Notes: generated from the sequence alone by a model not told the origin. DNA of 64,000 nt from REEB481 sp964586595 (GCA_964586595.1 CAZPHB010000002.1:157169-221168); one strand, 5' to 3'. Counted from the first letter of the stretch, positions 1 to 8,755 are shown. Numbers and translations: made by a program.

Positions 1-1684
1 CATTCTTAATGGTGCTGCCTTCCAGGAGGTGGCCACCATCAATGTTAAAAGACATAAATACCAGAGGCGACTCGGTTGACTGTGACACGGCAATTTCCAC
101 TCCGTTGGACAGTTTTTCTCGGCTCAGGCTGGGAATGGTTACCGGCTTGGCCGAAGAAGGTATAGGCATTTTTGCACGGTCAAAATCATCCACCGGCCGT
201 TTATACGTGAGGCCTGCATATTCTGCTTCGGCGGTGTTAGGCTTTAAATTAGCGTTGGGATTATAGCTTTGATACGATGTAGGTTGATAGTTAGGGTCGG
301 TGTATTTCCTCGGGTTGGGTTCAATAATCACCACACTTGCGCCCCTGTTCTTCAGGTATCTGCGGTAAACACGCGAAACATCTTCCCGGGTTACCCTGCG
401 GTAGCGGTCGATATCATCCTGGATGTTGAAACTCTTCCCTTCGAGCATGTAGTTGTATTCATTCAGCAGACTGGCCTTAGATTCGACGCTTTCAAACACA
501 CCGTAGTAATTGCTGACGATGTCATTTTTTACGCGCTCAAGGTCATCGTCGCTGAAGCCGATGATGTCAAAGCTGTCCACCAGTCCGAACATTTTCCTCC
601 GGAGAAAATTCACATCGCTCATCGGATAACCTGCCAGGGTGATGGAAAATTCACCGGCCAGTTCATGGTTCATGGCCGTCATTGGATTGTTGGCTGCATT
701 CGCCTGAAGGGCCAATTCTGATTCTACAAAACGCTTGTACAGCAGGCTGCTTTTTCCACCTCCGAGCAACTGACTCAACACGTCGAGCGCTGCTTCATCA
801 TTTGAATAAGCGGCAGCGGCAGGCCATGTCGCATAGATTACAGGAACGGAAGCTTTATCGTCAAAATAGTTGGCAAATCGTGTTTCGGGAATAGTTACCG
901 GAGCTACACGTTGTTTCTTCACTTCCGGGCAGGGAGCGAAGCTTCCGAAGTATTTTTCACACCATTGAACCACCTGTTTGGCGTCTGCATCGCCACTTAC
1001 AATTACCGTGGCGTTGTTTGGTCCATACCAACGCAGGAAAAAGTTGCGCAGGTCGTTGGAATCTGCACGGTCCAAATCATCTACATAACCAATCACCGGC
1101 CAGCTGTACGGATGCGTTTGCGGGTAAAGGTTTTGGTCTTTTACTTCCATCAAAAAGCCGTAAGGAACGGTGTAACGCTGATCCTTCTCATTCTTCACGG
1201 TACTGCGCTGAATTTCAAACTTCTTTTGGGTAAACGCGCCCAGCAGGAATCCCATGCGATCGGCTTCCATCCACAACCCTGTTTCGGTAAAATTGCTGGG
1301 AAAGGTTTGGATGTACACCGTGCGGTCGCGGGTGGTATTTCCATTCACTTCACCACCGGCATTAGAAATAATTTTGAAGTGCTCTTCATCGCCTACATGT
1401 TCCGAACCCTGAAAAAGCATGTGTTCAAAAAAGTGGGCAAAGCCGCTTTTCCCGGGCAACTCACGCGCTGAACCCACATGGTAAGAAACCATCAGGTGCA
1501 CCAGCGGATCGCTGTGATCTTCATGGACAATGATGGTGAGGCCGTTGGGAAGCTTGTACTTCTCATAAGCAATGATGGCCTTGCCGGGTTGAGCTTCAAC
1601 CTTCTCGACCAGGGTGGCTGTTTGCGCCACAACCCTGACTGCAAGCAGTAAGGAAAGGAATGTGATGACTAAGCGTTTGTTCAT
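1..1684 (-). CDS. M16 family zinc metallopeptidase, 3' end outside the window
   Basis: The reading frame runs leftward from an ATG at 1684 and leaves the window still open after 561 codons. An N-terminal signal peptide ends near AVRVVAQ (residues 15-21). The inverted zinc motif HFFEH is at residues 84-88, inside the usual M16 context (GFAHFFEHMLFQGSE), followed by the ENEKDQRYTVPYGF-like segment. A second, inactive-type M16 domain begins near residue 520 (KLSNGVEIAVSQ). Full-length tandem-domain members are about 900 residues, so roughly the last third is missing here. In this family an exported zinc peptidase of this type degrades peptides in the periplasm; the substrate is unknown. A perfect TACTTTTG element lies 27 bases before the start. 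The plus-strand frames across this stretch are antisense shadows. Confidence 0.9.
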   Translation of the reverse strand, partial: MNKRLVITFLSLLLAVRVVAQTATLVEKVEAQPGKAIIAYEKYKLPNGLTIIVHEDHSDPLVHLMVSYHVGSARELPGKSGFAHFFEHMLFQGSEHVGDEEHFKIISNAGGEVNGNTTRDRTVYIQTFPSNFTETGLWMEADRMGFLLGAFTQKKFEIQRSTVKNEKDQRYTVPYGFLMEVKDQNLYPQTHPYSWPVIGYVDDLDRADSNDLRNFFLRWYGPNNATVIVSGDADAKQVVQWCEKYFGSFAPCPEVKKQRVAPVTIPETRFANYFDDKASVPVIYATWPAAAAYSNDEAALDVLSQLLGGGKSSLLYKRFVESELALQANAANNPMTAMNHELAGEFSITLAGYPMSDVNFLRRKMFGLVDSFDIIGFSDDDLERVKNDIVSNYYGVFESVESKASLLNEYNYMLEGKSFNIQDDIDRYRRVTREDVSRVYRRYLKNRGASVVIIEPNPRKYTDPNYQPTSYQSYNPNANLKPNTAEAEYAGLTYKRPVDDFDRAKMPIPSSAKPVTIPSLSREKLSNGVEIAVSQSTESPLVFMSFNIDGGHLLEGSTIKN

Positions 1685-1710
1685 AGTGCTTTGCGAAAAA
1701 TAGATTTTGG

Positions 1711-1718
1711 CAAAAGTA
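1711..1718 (-). promoter_or_regulatory. -7 promoter element (TACTTTTG) of the M16 peptidase gene
   Basis: Read on the minus strand this is TACTTTTG, a full match to the Bacteroidota TAnnTTTG element. It lies 27 bases upstream of the ATG. No clear TTTG -33 box was found at the expected distance. Confidence 0.55.
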
Positions 1719-1814
1719 ATTGTTCAGTGGTGGAGTATAATAAGTATCAGGATACATCACTGAAATACTGCGATAAACCGTATTTATGACTCCGTGCGTT
1801 TGTCTGTGCCTGAC

Positions 1815-1822
1815 TACCTTTG
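1815..1822 (+). promoter_or_regulatory. -7 promoter element (TACCTTTG), decides the start at 1827
   Basis: TACCTTTG matches TAnnTTTG and ends five bases before the ATG at 1827. A GTG at 1794 lies upstream of this element, so it would not be on the transcript. Confidence 0.6.
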
Positions 1823-1826
1823 CAGC

Positions 1827-3896
1827 ATGTTTAGCCGGCCTTTGGGCCTGATGCTGATGATCAGTGCCCTGCTGCCAGAAGCAGTCTTTGCCCAGAACCG
1901 CAACAACCTGGGCACGGAATTCTGGTGTGCTTTTTTAGAAAACATCAGTGCGCCCGGCAATGTGCAAATCCATATCAGTGGACCGGAAGCCTGTAAAGGC
2001 ACAGTTTCCATCCCAACAAAAGCATACAGTCAATCATTCACCATTGCTGCAAACGGTGCTGCAGTAGTAAATATTCCTTCAGTATTTGCAGTTCCGGATC
2101 CCGGAAACGCGATCCAGGACCGCGGTATTTTTATCCAATCAGATCGACCCGTAGCGGCCACGGCATTCAGCCAGGGCGCGGGAAGCGCCGGAGCCACGGC
2201 ATTAATACCTGTTGTAAACCTGCCCAAAGCTCCGGAATACATCATCAACGATGTATCGGTAGGTAAAGGATTCAGCAACATGGCAGTTATTGTGGCTTTA
2301 CAGAACGGAACACAGGTGGAAATCACACCCTTTCGTACCCTGGCCACAGGAAGACCGGCAGGAATCCCTTTCACCATCACCCTCAACCGCGGCAACTCCT
2401 ATCCTATTCGGGCACTTGACTCCCAGCAATTATGCGGTACGCGGATCAGGGTTGTACAATCATGTAAACAGGTGGTGGTTTTTCAGGGTGCCAATGGCAT
2501 GCGCTGGCGTAATGATGATGCTGCTTGTACATCTGCAGACCATGTTTATGAACAGGCCGTTCCTGTTACACATTGGCAAAACAGCTATTACATTCCTTCG
2601 CAACCTGCACAAGGAGTGCCTGGTTCTTATGTATTAAGTCCATGGCTCAACAATACTCAGGTAAGTATTTCAGGAAGCTCCCCGGCCATCATCCTGAACC
2701 GGGGCGGCACTGCTACCGCCTATCCCGGCGCTGCCGATCGCTGTGTTGTGGCAAATCAGCCCCTCAGTGCGCTGCAATACAGCCGCAGTGGTTCCTGCAA
2801 TGGACATCCGCAAAAACTGGGCGATGCAAGCAGTCTGACCCTTTCTTCTGATGAAGGAGCCGTAAATTCCTGTTGGTGGCTGGTTCCAACCCTGCTCAGT
2901 AAATACGAGCATTACGTAAACATCGTAGCAAGTGCCGGAGCATTGGCTTCGCTCAAACTTGACGGGGTACCGGTAAATCAAACCATATTCCAGAACAGTT
3001 CGTGCCATGCTCCCAAAACAGGTACCTTACAGCTGGTACCCGGTGTGCACCGATTGGAGTGTGACAGCCCTTTTTTAGCTTATGCCCTCGGCTTAGGTGA
3101 TGGAGAGGGCTATGCCTTTTCACTGTGCCGCATGGCAGGTAAAAACCGCAACCTGAGCATGAACCTGAATACCGAACTGATTTGTCATCCTGATTCCTGG
3201 CTGAACATGGAGGCCGCAGGCGACAGCCTGCGCGCCGTGCGCTGGGAAATCAGCGATGGTTCATCGTATTCCGGAAACAATGTTCGGCATCGATTCGGCA
3301 GCAATGGCCGTTTCCGGGTGCGCATGATTGCTACTGTTGGCGGCATGTGTCCCACTGATACGCTGGAACGTTTTGTGGTGGTTACACGGGCACCTTACGT
3401 GAACCTGGGGCCGGATACGCTTTTGTGTGAAGGAAGCTTGTTCCGAACTTCCCATCAGGCGATGCCCGGACAAAATATTTCTTGGAACCGTCCGGCGGGC
3501 GGTGGTTTCGTCACGCTGAGCACCAATGATACTTTGGTTTTGCGCGTGCGCGACAGTTTGGGCTGCAGCAGCAGTGACACCCTGCGGGTACGCTTTGCAC
3601 CCTGCAACAATGAAAAGCTAGAAATCCCCAATGTATTTACGCCCGGCCGCGATGGCATCAACGATGTATTTACCGTAAACCACAGCGGTTACAATACTGT
3701 GAAGATTACCGTGTATAACCGCTGGGGGCAGTTGGTCCATCAATTCACCCTGCCTGATGAGGCGCCCTGGAACGGAGCATTAAACAACCGCTTCAGCGAT
3801 TGCCCGGAAGGTGTTTACTACTACCTGTTGGAAGCCACAAAATCCCGTAACGGGGAAAAGGTACATGTTCAGGGAACCATCAGCCTGATTCGTTAA
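1827..3896 (+). CDS. Secreted IgGFc-binding-like protein with T9SS C-terminal sorting domain
   Basis: A 689-residue exported protein. The signal peptide (MFSRPLGLMLMISALL...) is cut near VFA|Q. The N-terminal part, from GTEFWCAFLENIS onward, resembles the IgGFc-binding N-terminal domain found in large Bacteroidota surface proteins. A PKD/Ig-like stretch follows around residues 460-580. The last 90 residues (from IPNVFTPGRDGIND, about residue 600) form the gliding-motility-associated C-terminal domain, with the typical VYNRWGQLV motif and an ending in ISLIR. That domain is a type IX secretion signal, so the protein should be exported and surface-attached or released. An in-frame GTG at 1794 is possible, but the promoter element at 1815-1822 favours the ATG at 1827. 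The ligand is unknown. Confidence 0.85.
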   Translation: MFSRPLGLMLMISALLPEAVFAQNRNNLGTEFWCAFLENISAPGNVQIHISGPEACKGTVSIPTKAYSQSFTIAANGAAVVNIPSVFAVPDPGNAIQDRGIFIQSDRPVAATAFSQGAGSAGATALIPVVNLPKAPEYIINDVSVGKGFSNMAVIVALQNGTQVEITPFRTLATGRPAGIPFTITLNRGNSYPIRALDSQQLCGTRIRVVQSCKQVVVFQGANGMRWRNDDAACTSADHVYEQAVPVTHWQNSYYIPSQPAQGVPGSYVLSPWLNNTQVSISGSSPAIILNRGGTATAYPGAADRCVVANQPLSALQYSRSGSCNGHPQKLGDASSLTLSSDEGAVNSCWWLVPTLLSKYEHYVNIVASAGALASLKLDGVPVNQTIFQNSSCHAPKTGTLQLVPGVHRLECDSPFLAYALGLGDGEGYAFSLCRMAGKNRNLSMNLNTELICHPDSWLNMEAAGDSLRAVRWEISDGSSYSGNNVRHRFGSNGRFRVRMIATVGGMCPTDTLERFVVVTRAPYVNLGPDTLLCEGSLFRTSHQAMPGQNISWNRPAGGGFVTLSTNDTLVLRVRDSLGCSSSDTLRVRFAPCNNEKLEIPNVFTPGRDGINDVFTVNHSGYNTVKITVYNRWGQLVHQFTLPDEAPWNGALNNRFSDCPEGVYYYLLEATKSRNGEKVHVQGTISLIR

Positions 3897-3920
3897 ATAA
3901 TCTGCCATTCCATCGGGTTG

Positions 3921-3960
3921 CGCTTGTCCCGGGACTCGCGTTGCTCGCCCGGGACAAGCG
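3921..3960. repeat. Perfect 13-bp inverted repeat between two genes
   Basis: Arms CGCTTGTCCCGGG (3921-3933) and CCCGGGACAAGCG (3948-3960) flank a 14-base loop that itself contains CTCGCG/GCTCG. It sits 25 bases after the preceding stop. No T-run follows directly, so it is not a classic intrinsic terminator; it could still end transcription, or be one copy of a REP-like element. Confidence 0.7.
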
Positions 3961-4041
3961 AGGGCCTCAGCGACCAGGATGCGTTAACGATGTTCATTTT
4001 TTTGATTATATTAATGGCAGATAACTGTCAATATTTTTAAC

Positions 4042-5256
4042 ATGGAACATCAGATTGCACACATGGATCTTGATTCATTCTTCGTGAGTGTGGAACGCTT
4101 ACAAGACAGCCGTTTGGAGGGCCGGCCGGTCATTATCGGAGGGCAAAGCAACCGGGGCGTGGTGGCCAGCTGCAGTTATGAAGCCCGGACTTATGGCATC
4201 AGCAGCGCCATGCCTATGAAAACGGCCAGGCAATTATGTCCGCATGGGGTATTTATACGAGGCGACAGCGGTTTGTACAGCAAATACTCCAACGTGGTTA
4301 CAGAAGTGATTCGCGAAAGTGTGCCTTTATATGAGAAGGCAAGCATTGATGAGTTCTACCTTGATCTTACAGGAATGGATCGCTTTTTCGGCTGTATGAA
4401 ACTGGTTGTGGCATTGAAGCAACGAATCCATAAAGAGGTCGGCTTGCCTATTTCTTTTGGCTTATCCACCAACAAAACGGTAAGCAAGGTAGCCACCGGC
4501 GAGGCCAAGCCGGCAGGGCAGCTTCAGGTGCAGCGCGGTCAGGAGAAGGGATTTCTGGCACCATTGTCGGTGCGAAAAATACCCGGTGTGGGGGCAGAAA
4601 CATACAGAACACTACGCGGGCTGGGCATTGAGCAGATCCAAAGCATACAGGTCATGCCCCGGGAACTCATGGAGAAAACCCTGGGCAAGAACGGCGTGGA
4701 AATCTGGAAAAAGTCGAACGGCATAGACCCCAGTCCTGTCATCGCCTGGCACGAACGAAAGAGCCTGAGTATGGAGCGCACCTTCGACCGCGACACCATT
4801 GATATAGTCAAACTGAAAGGAATCCTCACCGCCATGACCGAAAGTCTGGCCTATCAGTTGCGCAAAGGACAGAAACTCACCCAATGTGTAAGCGTTAAAC
4901 TTCGGTACAGCGATTTCAATACGCATACCTTACAGCAGCGGATTGCCTATACCAGTGCCGATCATATACTTATCCCACAAGTGCTCGATTTATTTGAACG
5001 CCTGTACCAGCGACGCATGCTGATACGACTCATCGGGGTGCGTTTCAGCGAGCTGGTGGGTGGGGGTCATCAGATGGATTTGTTTGAAGACCGCGCCGAG
5101 ATGATGCAGTTGTACGAAGCCATGGACCGAATCCGCAACCGCTACGGCGATCGCTCGGTGATGCGTGCCGCGGGCATGCTGGCCAAGAGCATAGGTCGCA
5201 ACGACAATCCTTTTGACGGAAGCGCACCCCTGCTGCTGGCGAACAGAAGAAGCTGA
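4042..5256 (+). CDS. dinB: DNA polymerase IV (Y-family translesion polymerase)
   Basis: 404 residues. Copies damaged templates with low fidelity. The three acidic metal ligands are visible: Asp9 and Asp11 region in HMDLDSFF, and Asp103-Glu104 in KASIDEFYLDL. The fingers signature GVVASCSYEARTYGI (residues 39-53) and the little-finger domain (from about 235) are present. A beta-clamp binding motif, QMDLF (344-348), follows the little finger but lies further from the C-terminus than in E. coli DinB, with about 55 residues after it. The start ATG is preceded by TATTTTTA (4032-4039), a 7/8 promoter match. It is monocistronic; no LexA-like operator was recognised. Confidence 0.93.
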   Translation: MEHQIAHMDLDSFFVSVERLQDSRLEGRPVIIGGQSNRGVVASCSYEARTYGISSAMPMKTARQLCPHGVFIRGDSGLYSKYSNVVTEVIRESVPLYEKASIDEFYLDLTGMDRFFGCMKLVVALKQRIHKEVGLPISFGLSTNKTVSKVATGEAKPAGQLQVQRGQEKGFLAPLSVRKIPGVGAETYRTLRGLGIEQIQSIQVMPRELMEKTLGKNGVEIWKKSNGIDPSPVIAWHERKSLSMERTFDRDTIDIVKLKGILTAMTESLAYQLRKGQKLTQCVSVKLRYSDFNTHTLQQRIAYTSADHILIPQVLDLFERLYQRRMLIRLIGVRFSELVGGGHQMDLFEDRAEMMQLYEAMDRIRNRYGDRSVMRAAGMLAKSIGRNDNPFDGSAPLLLANRRS

Positions 5257-5360
5257 ATGAATCAGGCAGTCGTTGCGCCATACAGGCAACAGGTTGCGTT
5301 TTTGAACACCCTTCCATGCGGTTTGGTAAATTTCGCTTCATACCCACATCGGTCATCCTA

Positions 5361-5368
5361 CATTTTTG
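5361..5368 (+). promoter_or_regulatory. Possible -7 element (CATTTTTG) for katG
   Basis: One mismatch to TAnnTTTG, about 70 bases upstream of the katG ATG. No OxyR or PerR operator could be identified by eye in the 180-base gap. Confidence 0.3.
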
Positions 5369-5437
5369 CAGGTTTAAAAACAATTCAGCGAAACAGGGAT
5401 TATATCATACACGTAAACATCTATAAGCATCATATTC

Positions 5438-8185
5438 ATGAAACACCTATTTCTAAGTTTCACCCTGATTTGGGGGGCTTCGGCCTACACCCAGCCTTCA
5501 GGTGAATGCCCGATGGGGCATGGCAGCGCGCCAAAAACGGAAACCACCATGCGGCGGGAACAGGCGCAGGGCATCCGCGACTGGTGGCCCAACAAACTGA
5601 ACCTGGAGCTCCTGCGCCAGAACAACGAAGAGGTTGCACAAAACGGCATAACTGATGTATCTTTGTCATTATTAGAAAACTATGCAGGACAAATCGAAAA
5701 TGGAACGGCAGTATTTGAACGATTTTCACCGTCAGAGCAGCGAGGCATCACAGATGGAGGTAGAACGCTTATCGAAGCAACAGTACTCCTGGGAAGAGAT
5801 GTCCAAGCAGACGAAACGCAAGACGAGAGGAATGATCGGCAGGAGCAGGAAATAGAGGAATACGCCCGGGAGCGAGGTATTTGGATTGAGAACACAACCA
5901 AGACTTTTAATGAACAATACGGTGAGAGAATTGGCGAGGGTCAAGAATCTTTCGTATGGCGTAAGGACGGAAATACCGTAATTAAGAGTTCTAATACATT
6001 ACAATACAGGGATCTGAGAGATTTCTTAGATAGCCTTGTACTGCATAATTCTTTATTCCCGGAAAGCACTCAAAAGTTAATTGGCTTTGGAACGGATAAG
6101 AATGGTGATTCAGCGCTGTCCAACCCCATGGGTCCAAACTTCAATTACATCGCAGCGTTCAACAGCCTTGATTACTTTGCGCTGAAGAAAGACATTGCCA
6201 AAGTGCTCACCGAATCACAACCCTGGTGGCCTGCTGATTTCGGAAACTACGGTCCGCTGTTCATCCGCATGGCCTGGCACAGCGCAGGAACCTACCGCTC
6301 CGGCGATGGCCGAGGCGGATCCAGGGCCGGACAACAACGCTTCGCTCCACTGAACAGCTGGCCGGACAATGCCAACCTCGACAAGGCACGTCGCTTGCTT
6401 TGGCCCGTGAAACAGAAGTATGGCAATAAAATTTCCTGGGCCGACCTGATGGTGCTTGCCGGCAACGTGGCCTTGGAGAATATGGGATTTCCCACCTACG
6501 GATTTGCCGGTGGACGGGTAGATGTTTGGGAACCTGAAAAAGACGTGTACTGGGGGTCTGAAACCAAATGGCTTGATGACAAACGCTACAGCGAAGGACG
6601 GAAACTCGAAAATCCGCTGGCTGCCGTTCAGATGGGGCTGATTTACGTAAACCCTGAAGGCCCAAATGGCAATCCCGACCCGGTGCTGGCCGCTGCCGAC
6701 ATCCGCGAAACCTTCGGGCGCATGGGCATGAACGACGAAGAAACCGTTGCGCTTATTGCCGGCGGACATACCTTCGGAAAAGCACATGGCATTGCACCGG
6801 CTTCGCATGTTGGGCCGGAACCTGAAGCTGCTTCCATTGAAGAACAAGGTTTCGGCTGGCGCAGCAGCTACGGAAGTGGAAAAGGCAAAGATGCCATCAC
6901 CTCCGGATTGGAAGTAACCTGGACACCCACACCCACCACCTGGGGACAAGGCTTCTTCAAAATGCTTTATGGCTATGAATGGGAACTGACCAAAAGTCCT
7001 GCCGGTGCGCATCAGTGGGTGGCAAAAACTACCGACAGCATCATCCCCGACGCCTTCGATCCGAAAAAGATGCACCGCCCCACCATGCTCACCACCGATT
7101 TGTCTATGCGTTACGACAGCGCTTACGACAAAATCTCACGTCACTTTCTGGAGCATCCTGAAGACTTTACCAAGGCTTTTGCCAAAGCGTGGTTCAAGTT
7201 AACCCACCGCGATATGGGCCCACGATCTACCTACATCGGTCCGGAAGCGCCAAAAGAAGACCTGCTGTGGCAGGATCCCATCCCCGCAGTGAGCTATAAG
7301 CCCATCGGCGCTAAAGATGTTCAAACCCTTAAGCAGCAAATCCTAAGCTCCGGACTGAGCATCAGTGAACTGGTGAGTACCGCCTGGGCTTCAGCATCTA
7401 CCTACCGCAATTCCGACCGCCGCGGTGGCGCTAATGGTGCACGTATCCGCCTGATGCCTCAGCGCAACTGGGAAGTGAACAATCCGGCTCAGTTGAACCG
7501 CGTGTTGGGCGCTCTGGAAAAAATCCAGTCTGATTTCAACGCACGCAACAAAGACAAGCAGGTATCGATGGCCGATCTTATTGTGCTGGGCGGCTCTGCT
7601 GCCGTTGAAAAAGCTGCAGCAAACGCCGGCTTTACCCTGAGTGTACCGTTTACGCCAGGCCGCGCCGATGCCAGCCAGGAACAAACCGATGTAGCATCCT
7701 TTAACCTGCTGGAACCTATGGCTGACGGATTCAGAAACTATGTAAAAACACAATATACCGTGCCTACCGAGCAACTGCTGGTGGACAAAGCGCAACTGCT
7801 TACCCTCACCGCTCCGGAAATGACGGTCCTGGTGGGTGGAATGCGTGCACTGAACGCCAACTTCGACAACTCCAGAAACGGCATTTTTACCAGCAAGAGT
7901 GAACAACTCAGCAACGATTTCTTCATCCACCTGCTGTCTATGGACACCGAATGGAAAGCTAAAGACGACCGCAAAGAAGTATTTGTGGGCATTGACCGCA
8001 ACACAGGCAACGAAAAATGGACCGCTTCCCGCGCAGACTTGATTTTCGGCTCAGACTCCGAATTAAGGGCTCTGGCAGAAGTTTATGCTTCCGCCGATGC
8101 ACGCGAGAAATTTGCCAAAGACTTCATCGCCGCCTGGACTAAAGTGATGAATCTGGACCGCTTTGACCTGAGCATTCAGCGCTGA
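5438..8185 (+). CDS. katG: Catalase-peroxidase with signal peptide and an in-frame foreign insertion
   Basis: 915 residues against about 730-750 for the family. Decomposes hydrogen peroxide with a haem cofactor. Distal residues Arg277, Trp280 and His281 (FIRMAWHSAGTYR), Tyr403 (GLIYVNPEG) and Met429 (FGRM) of the Met-Tyr-Trp adduct, and the proximal His444 (GGHTFGK) are all present. The C-terminal pseudo-peroxidase half is complete to NLDRFDLSIQR. The N-terminus MKHLFLSFTLIWGASAYTQ looks like a signal peptide, suggesting a periplasmic enzyme. The excess length is explained by residues 64-225, which interrupt the normal join between LELLRQNN and ALSNPMG and belong to no KatG I know. A strong terminator follows. 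Whether the product folds and is active with the insertion is unknown. Confidence 0.93.
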   Translation: MKHLFLSFTLIWGASAYTQPSGECPMGHGSAPKTETTMRREQAQGIRDWWPNKLNLELLRQNNEEVAQNGITDVSLSLLENYAGQIENGTAVFERFSPSEQRGITDGGRTLIEATVLLGRDVQADETQDERNDRQEQEIEEYARERGIWIENTTKTFNEQYGERIGEGQESFVWRKDGNTVIKSSNTLQYRDLRDFLDSLVLHNSLFPESTQKLIGFGTDKNGDSALSNPMGPNFNYIAAFNSLDYFALKKDIAKVLTESQPWWPADFGNYGPLFIRMAWHSAGTYRSGDGRGGSRAGQQRFAPLNSWPDNANLDKARRLLWPVKQKYGNKISWADLMVLAGNVALENMGFPTYGFAGGRVDVWEPEKDVYWGSETKWLDDKRYSEGRKLENPLAAVQMGLIYVNPEGPNGNPDPVLAAADIRETFGRMGMNDEETVALIAGGHTFGKAHGIAPASHVGPEPEAASIEEQGFGWRSSYGSGKGKDAITSGLEVTWTPTPTTWGQGFFKMLYGYEWELTKSPAGAHQWVAKTTDSIIPDAFDPKKMHRPTMLTTDLSMRYDSAYDKISRHFLEHPEDFTKAFAKAWFKLTHRDMGPRSTYIGPEAPKEDLLWQDPIPAVSYKPIGAKDVQTLKQQILSSGLSISELVSTAWASASTYRNSDRRGGANGARIRLMPQRNWEVNNPAQLNRVLGALEKIQSDFNARNKDKQVSMADLIVLGGSAAVEKAAANAGFTLSVPFTPGRADASQEQTDVASFNLLEPMADGFRNYVKTQYTVPTEQLLVDKAQLLTLTAPEMTVLVGGMRALNANFDNSRNGIFTSKSEQLSNDFFIHLLSMDTEWKAKDDRKEVFVGIDRNTGNEKWTASRADLIFGSDSELRALAEVYASADAREKFAKDFIAAWTKVMNLDRFDLSIQR
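5627..6112 (+). other. In-frame 486-bp insertion in katG encoding a truncated polyvalent-protein-kinase-like N-lobe
   Basis: Exactly 162 codons (katG residues 64-225) with no stop. The segment reads like the region leading into the kinase domain of Bacteroidota polyvalent/mobilisation proteins: RGITDGGRTLIEATVLLGRD, a charged helix (QEQEIEEYARERGIWI), a glycine loop GEGQESFVW (residues 166-174), a VIK lysine (Lys183), then FLDSLVLHNSLFPES and KLIGFG. It stops there; the C-lobe, with catalytic and metal-binding aspartates, is absent. A hand count gives roughly 42% G+C over 5641-6110, against about 63% over 6241-6300. No obvious target duplication or inverted ends were seen. The family assignment is from memory of sequence patterns and needs a profile search. 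Confidence 0.75.
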
Positions 8186-8214
8186 CAGCGCCTTTGATGC
8201 ATTCAAACATCCTG

Positions 8215-8251
8215 AAAAGAACCCGACCTGCTTAGGTCGGGTTCTTTTTTT
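8215..8251 (+). terminator. Intrinsic terminator after katG
   Basis: AAGAACCCGACCT (8217-8229) pairs perfectly with AGGTCGGGTTCTT (8234-8246) around a 4-base loop and is followed by a T-run to 8251. The A-run before the stem could make it work in both directions. Confidence 0.93.
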
Positions 8252-8297
8252 ACCCTGCAGATGGAATCCTGAACCTTTAATGAAATTGCAGCTTGAG

Positions 8298-8305
8298 TAT
8301 CTTTG
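8298..8305 (+). promoter_or_regulatory. -7 promoter element (TATCTTTG)
   Basis: Full match to TAnnTTTG, 38 bases before the VOC gene, downstream of the katG terminator, so the next two genes form a separate transcript. Confidence 0.6.
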
Positions 8306-8342
8306 ACAGCCTGATGTTCAAAAGAACAACCCTTCCAATCCT

Positions 8343-8750
8343 ATGATTGCAAAAGCCATATACATCAACCTACCCGCAAAAGATCTGCAGAAAACAAGGG
8401 CCTTCTGGTCTGAACTTGGATGCACATTCAACGAGCAGTTTTCCAACGAACAAGCTTTGTGTATGGAATTGAATGAAGGTTTGATGTATGTGATGTTGGT
8501 TTCGCATGAACTGTTCCATTCCTTCACCAACAGGAGCATCGCCGATGCCACAAGCACGCAGGTGATTACAGCCGTGCAACTTGACAGCCGGGAGGCCGTT
8601 GACGAACTTTTGGGCAAAGCATTGAACTTGGGCGCTACACGCTACCGAGCGGCTGCCGATCATGGCTGGATGTATTACGACAGCTTTGCCGACTTGGATG
8701 GACACCAATGGGAATTCATGTATTTAAACACCCAACAGAATCCTGAATAA
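8343..8750 (+). CDS. VOC superfamily (glyoxalase/bleomycin-resistance-like) protein
   Basis: 135 residues, the normal size for a single-chain VOC protein with two beta-alpha-beta-beta-beta modules: module one from AIYINLPAKDLQKTRAFW, module two from TAVQLDSREAVDELL, ending in the characteristic DLDGHQWEFMYL, where the final Glu is a usual metal-ligand position. The subgroup resembles small cytosolic VOC proteins of unknown substrate (PhnB/YaeR-like lactoylglutathione-lyase relatives), so no specific reaction is assigned. It is co-transcribed with the following SRPBCC gene, five bases downstream. Confidence 0.8.
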   Translation: MIAKAIYINLPAKDLQKTRAFWSELGCTFNEQFSNEQALCMELNEGLMYVMLVSHELFHSFTNRSIADATSTQVITAVQLDSREAVDELLGKALNLGATRYRAAADHGWMYYDSFADLDGHQWEFMYLNTQQNPE

Positions 8751-8755
8751 AACCT

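Noticed and set aside
9..1471. Plus-strand reading frames across the first 1.5 kb
   Set aside because: They are antisense to a clear M16 peptidase on the minus strand with signal peptide and HxxEH motif; none shows a domain or promoter.
3997..4010. T-run near 3998 as a terminator for the hairpin at 3921-3960
   Set aside because: It is about 40 bases past the stem, too far for an intrinsic terminator.
5627..6112. The katG insertion as an intein
   Set aside because: No N-terminal Cys/Ser splice block, no penultimate His-Asn ending and no endonuclease motif; the ends do not support protein splicing.
6725..6860. Apparent loss of the Met in the KatG Met-Tyr-Trp adduct (a Gln in IEEQGFGW)
   Set aside because: Realigning from the adduct Tyr shows the relevant Met is in FGRM (Met429), which is present.
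6215..7930. Long minus-strand frames inside katG (up to 286 codons)
   Set aside because: They mirror the G+C-rich codon pattern of katG, whose plus-strand frame is fully conserved; no domain was recognised.
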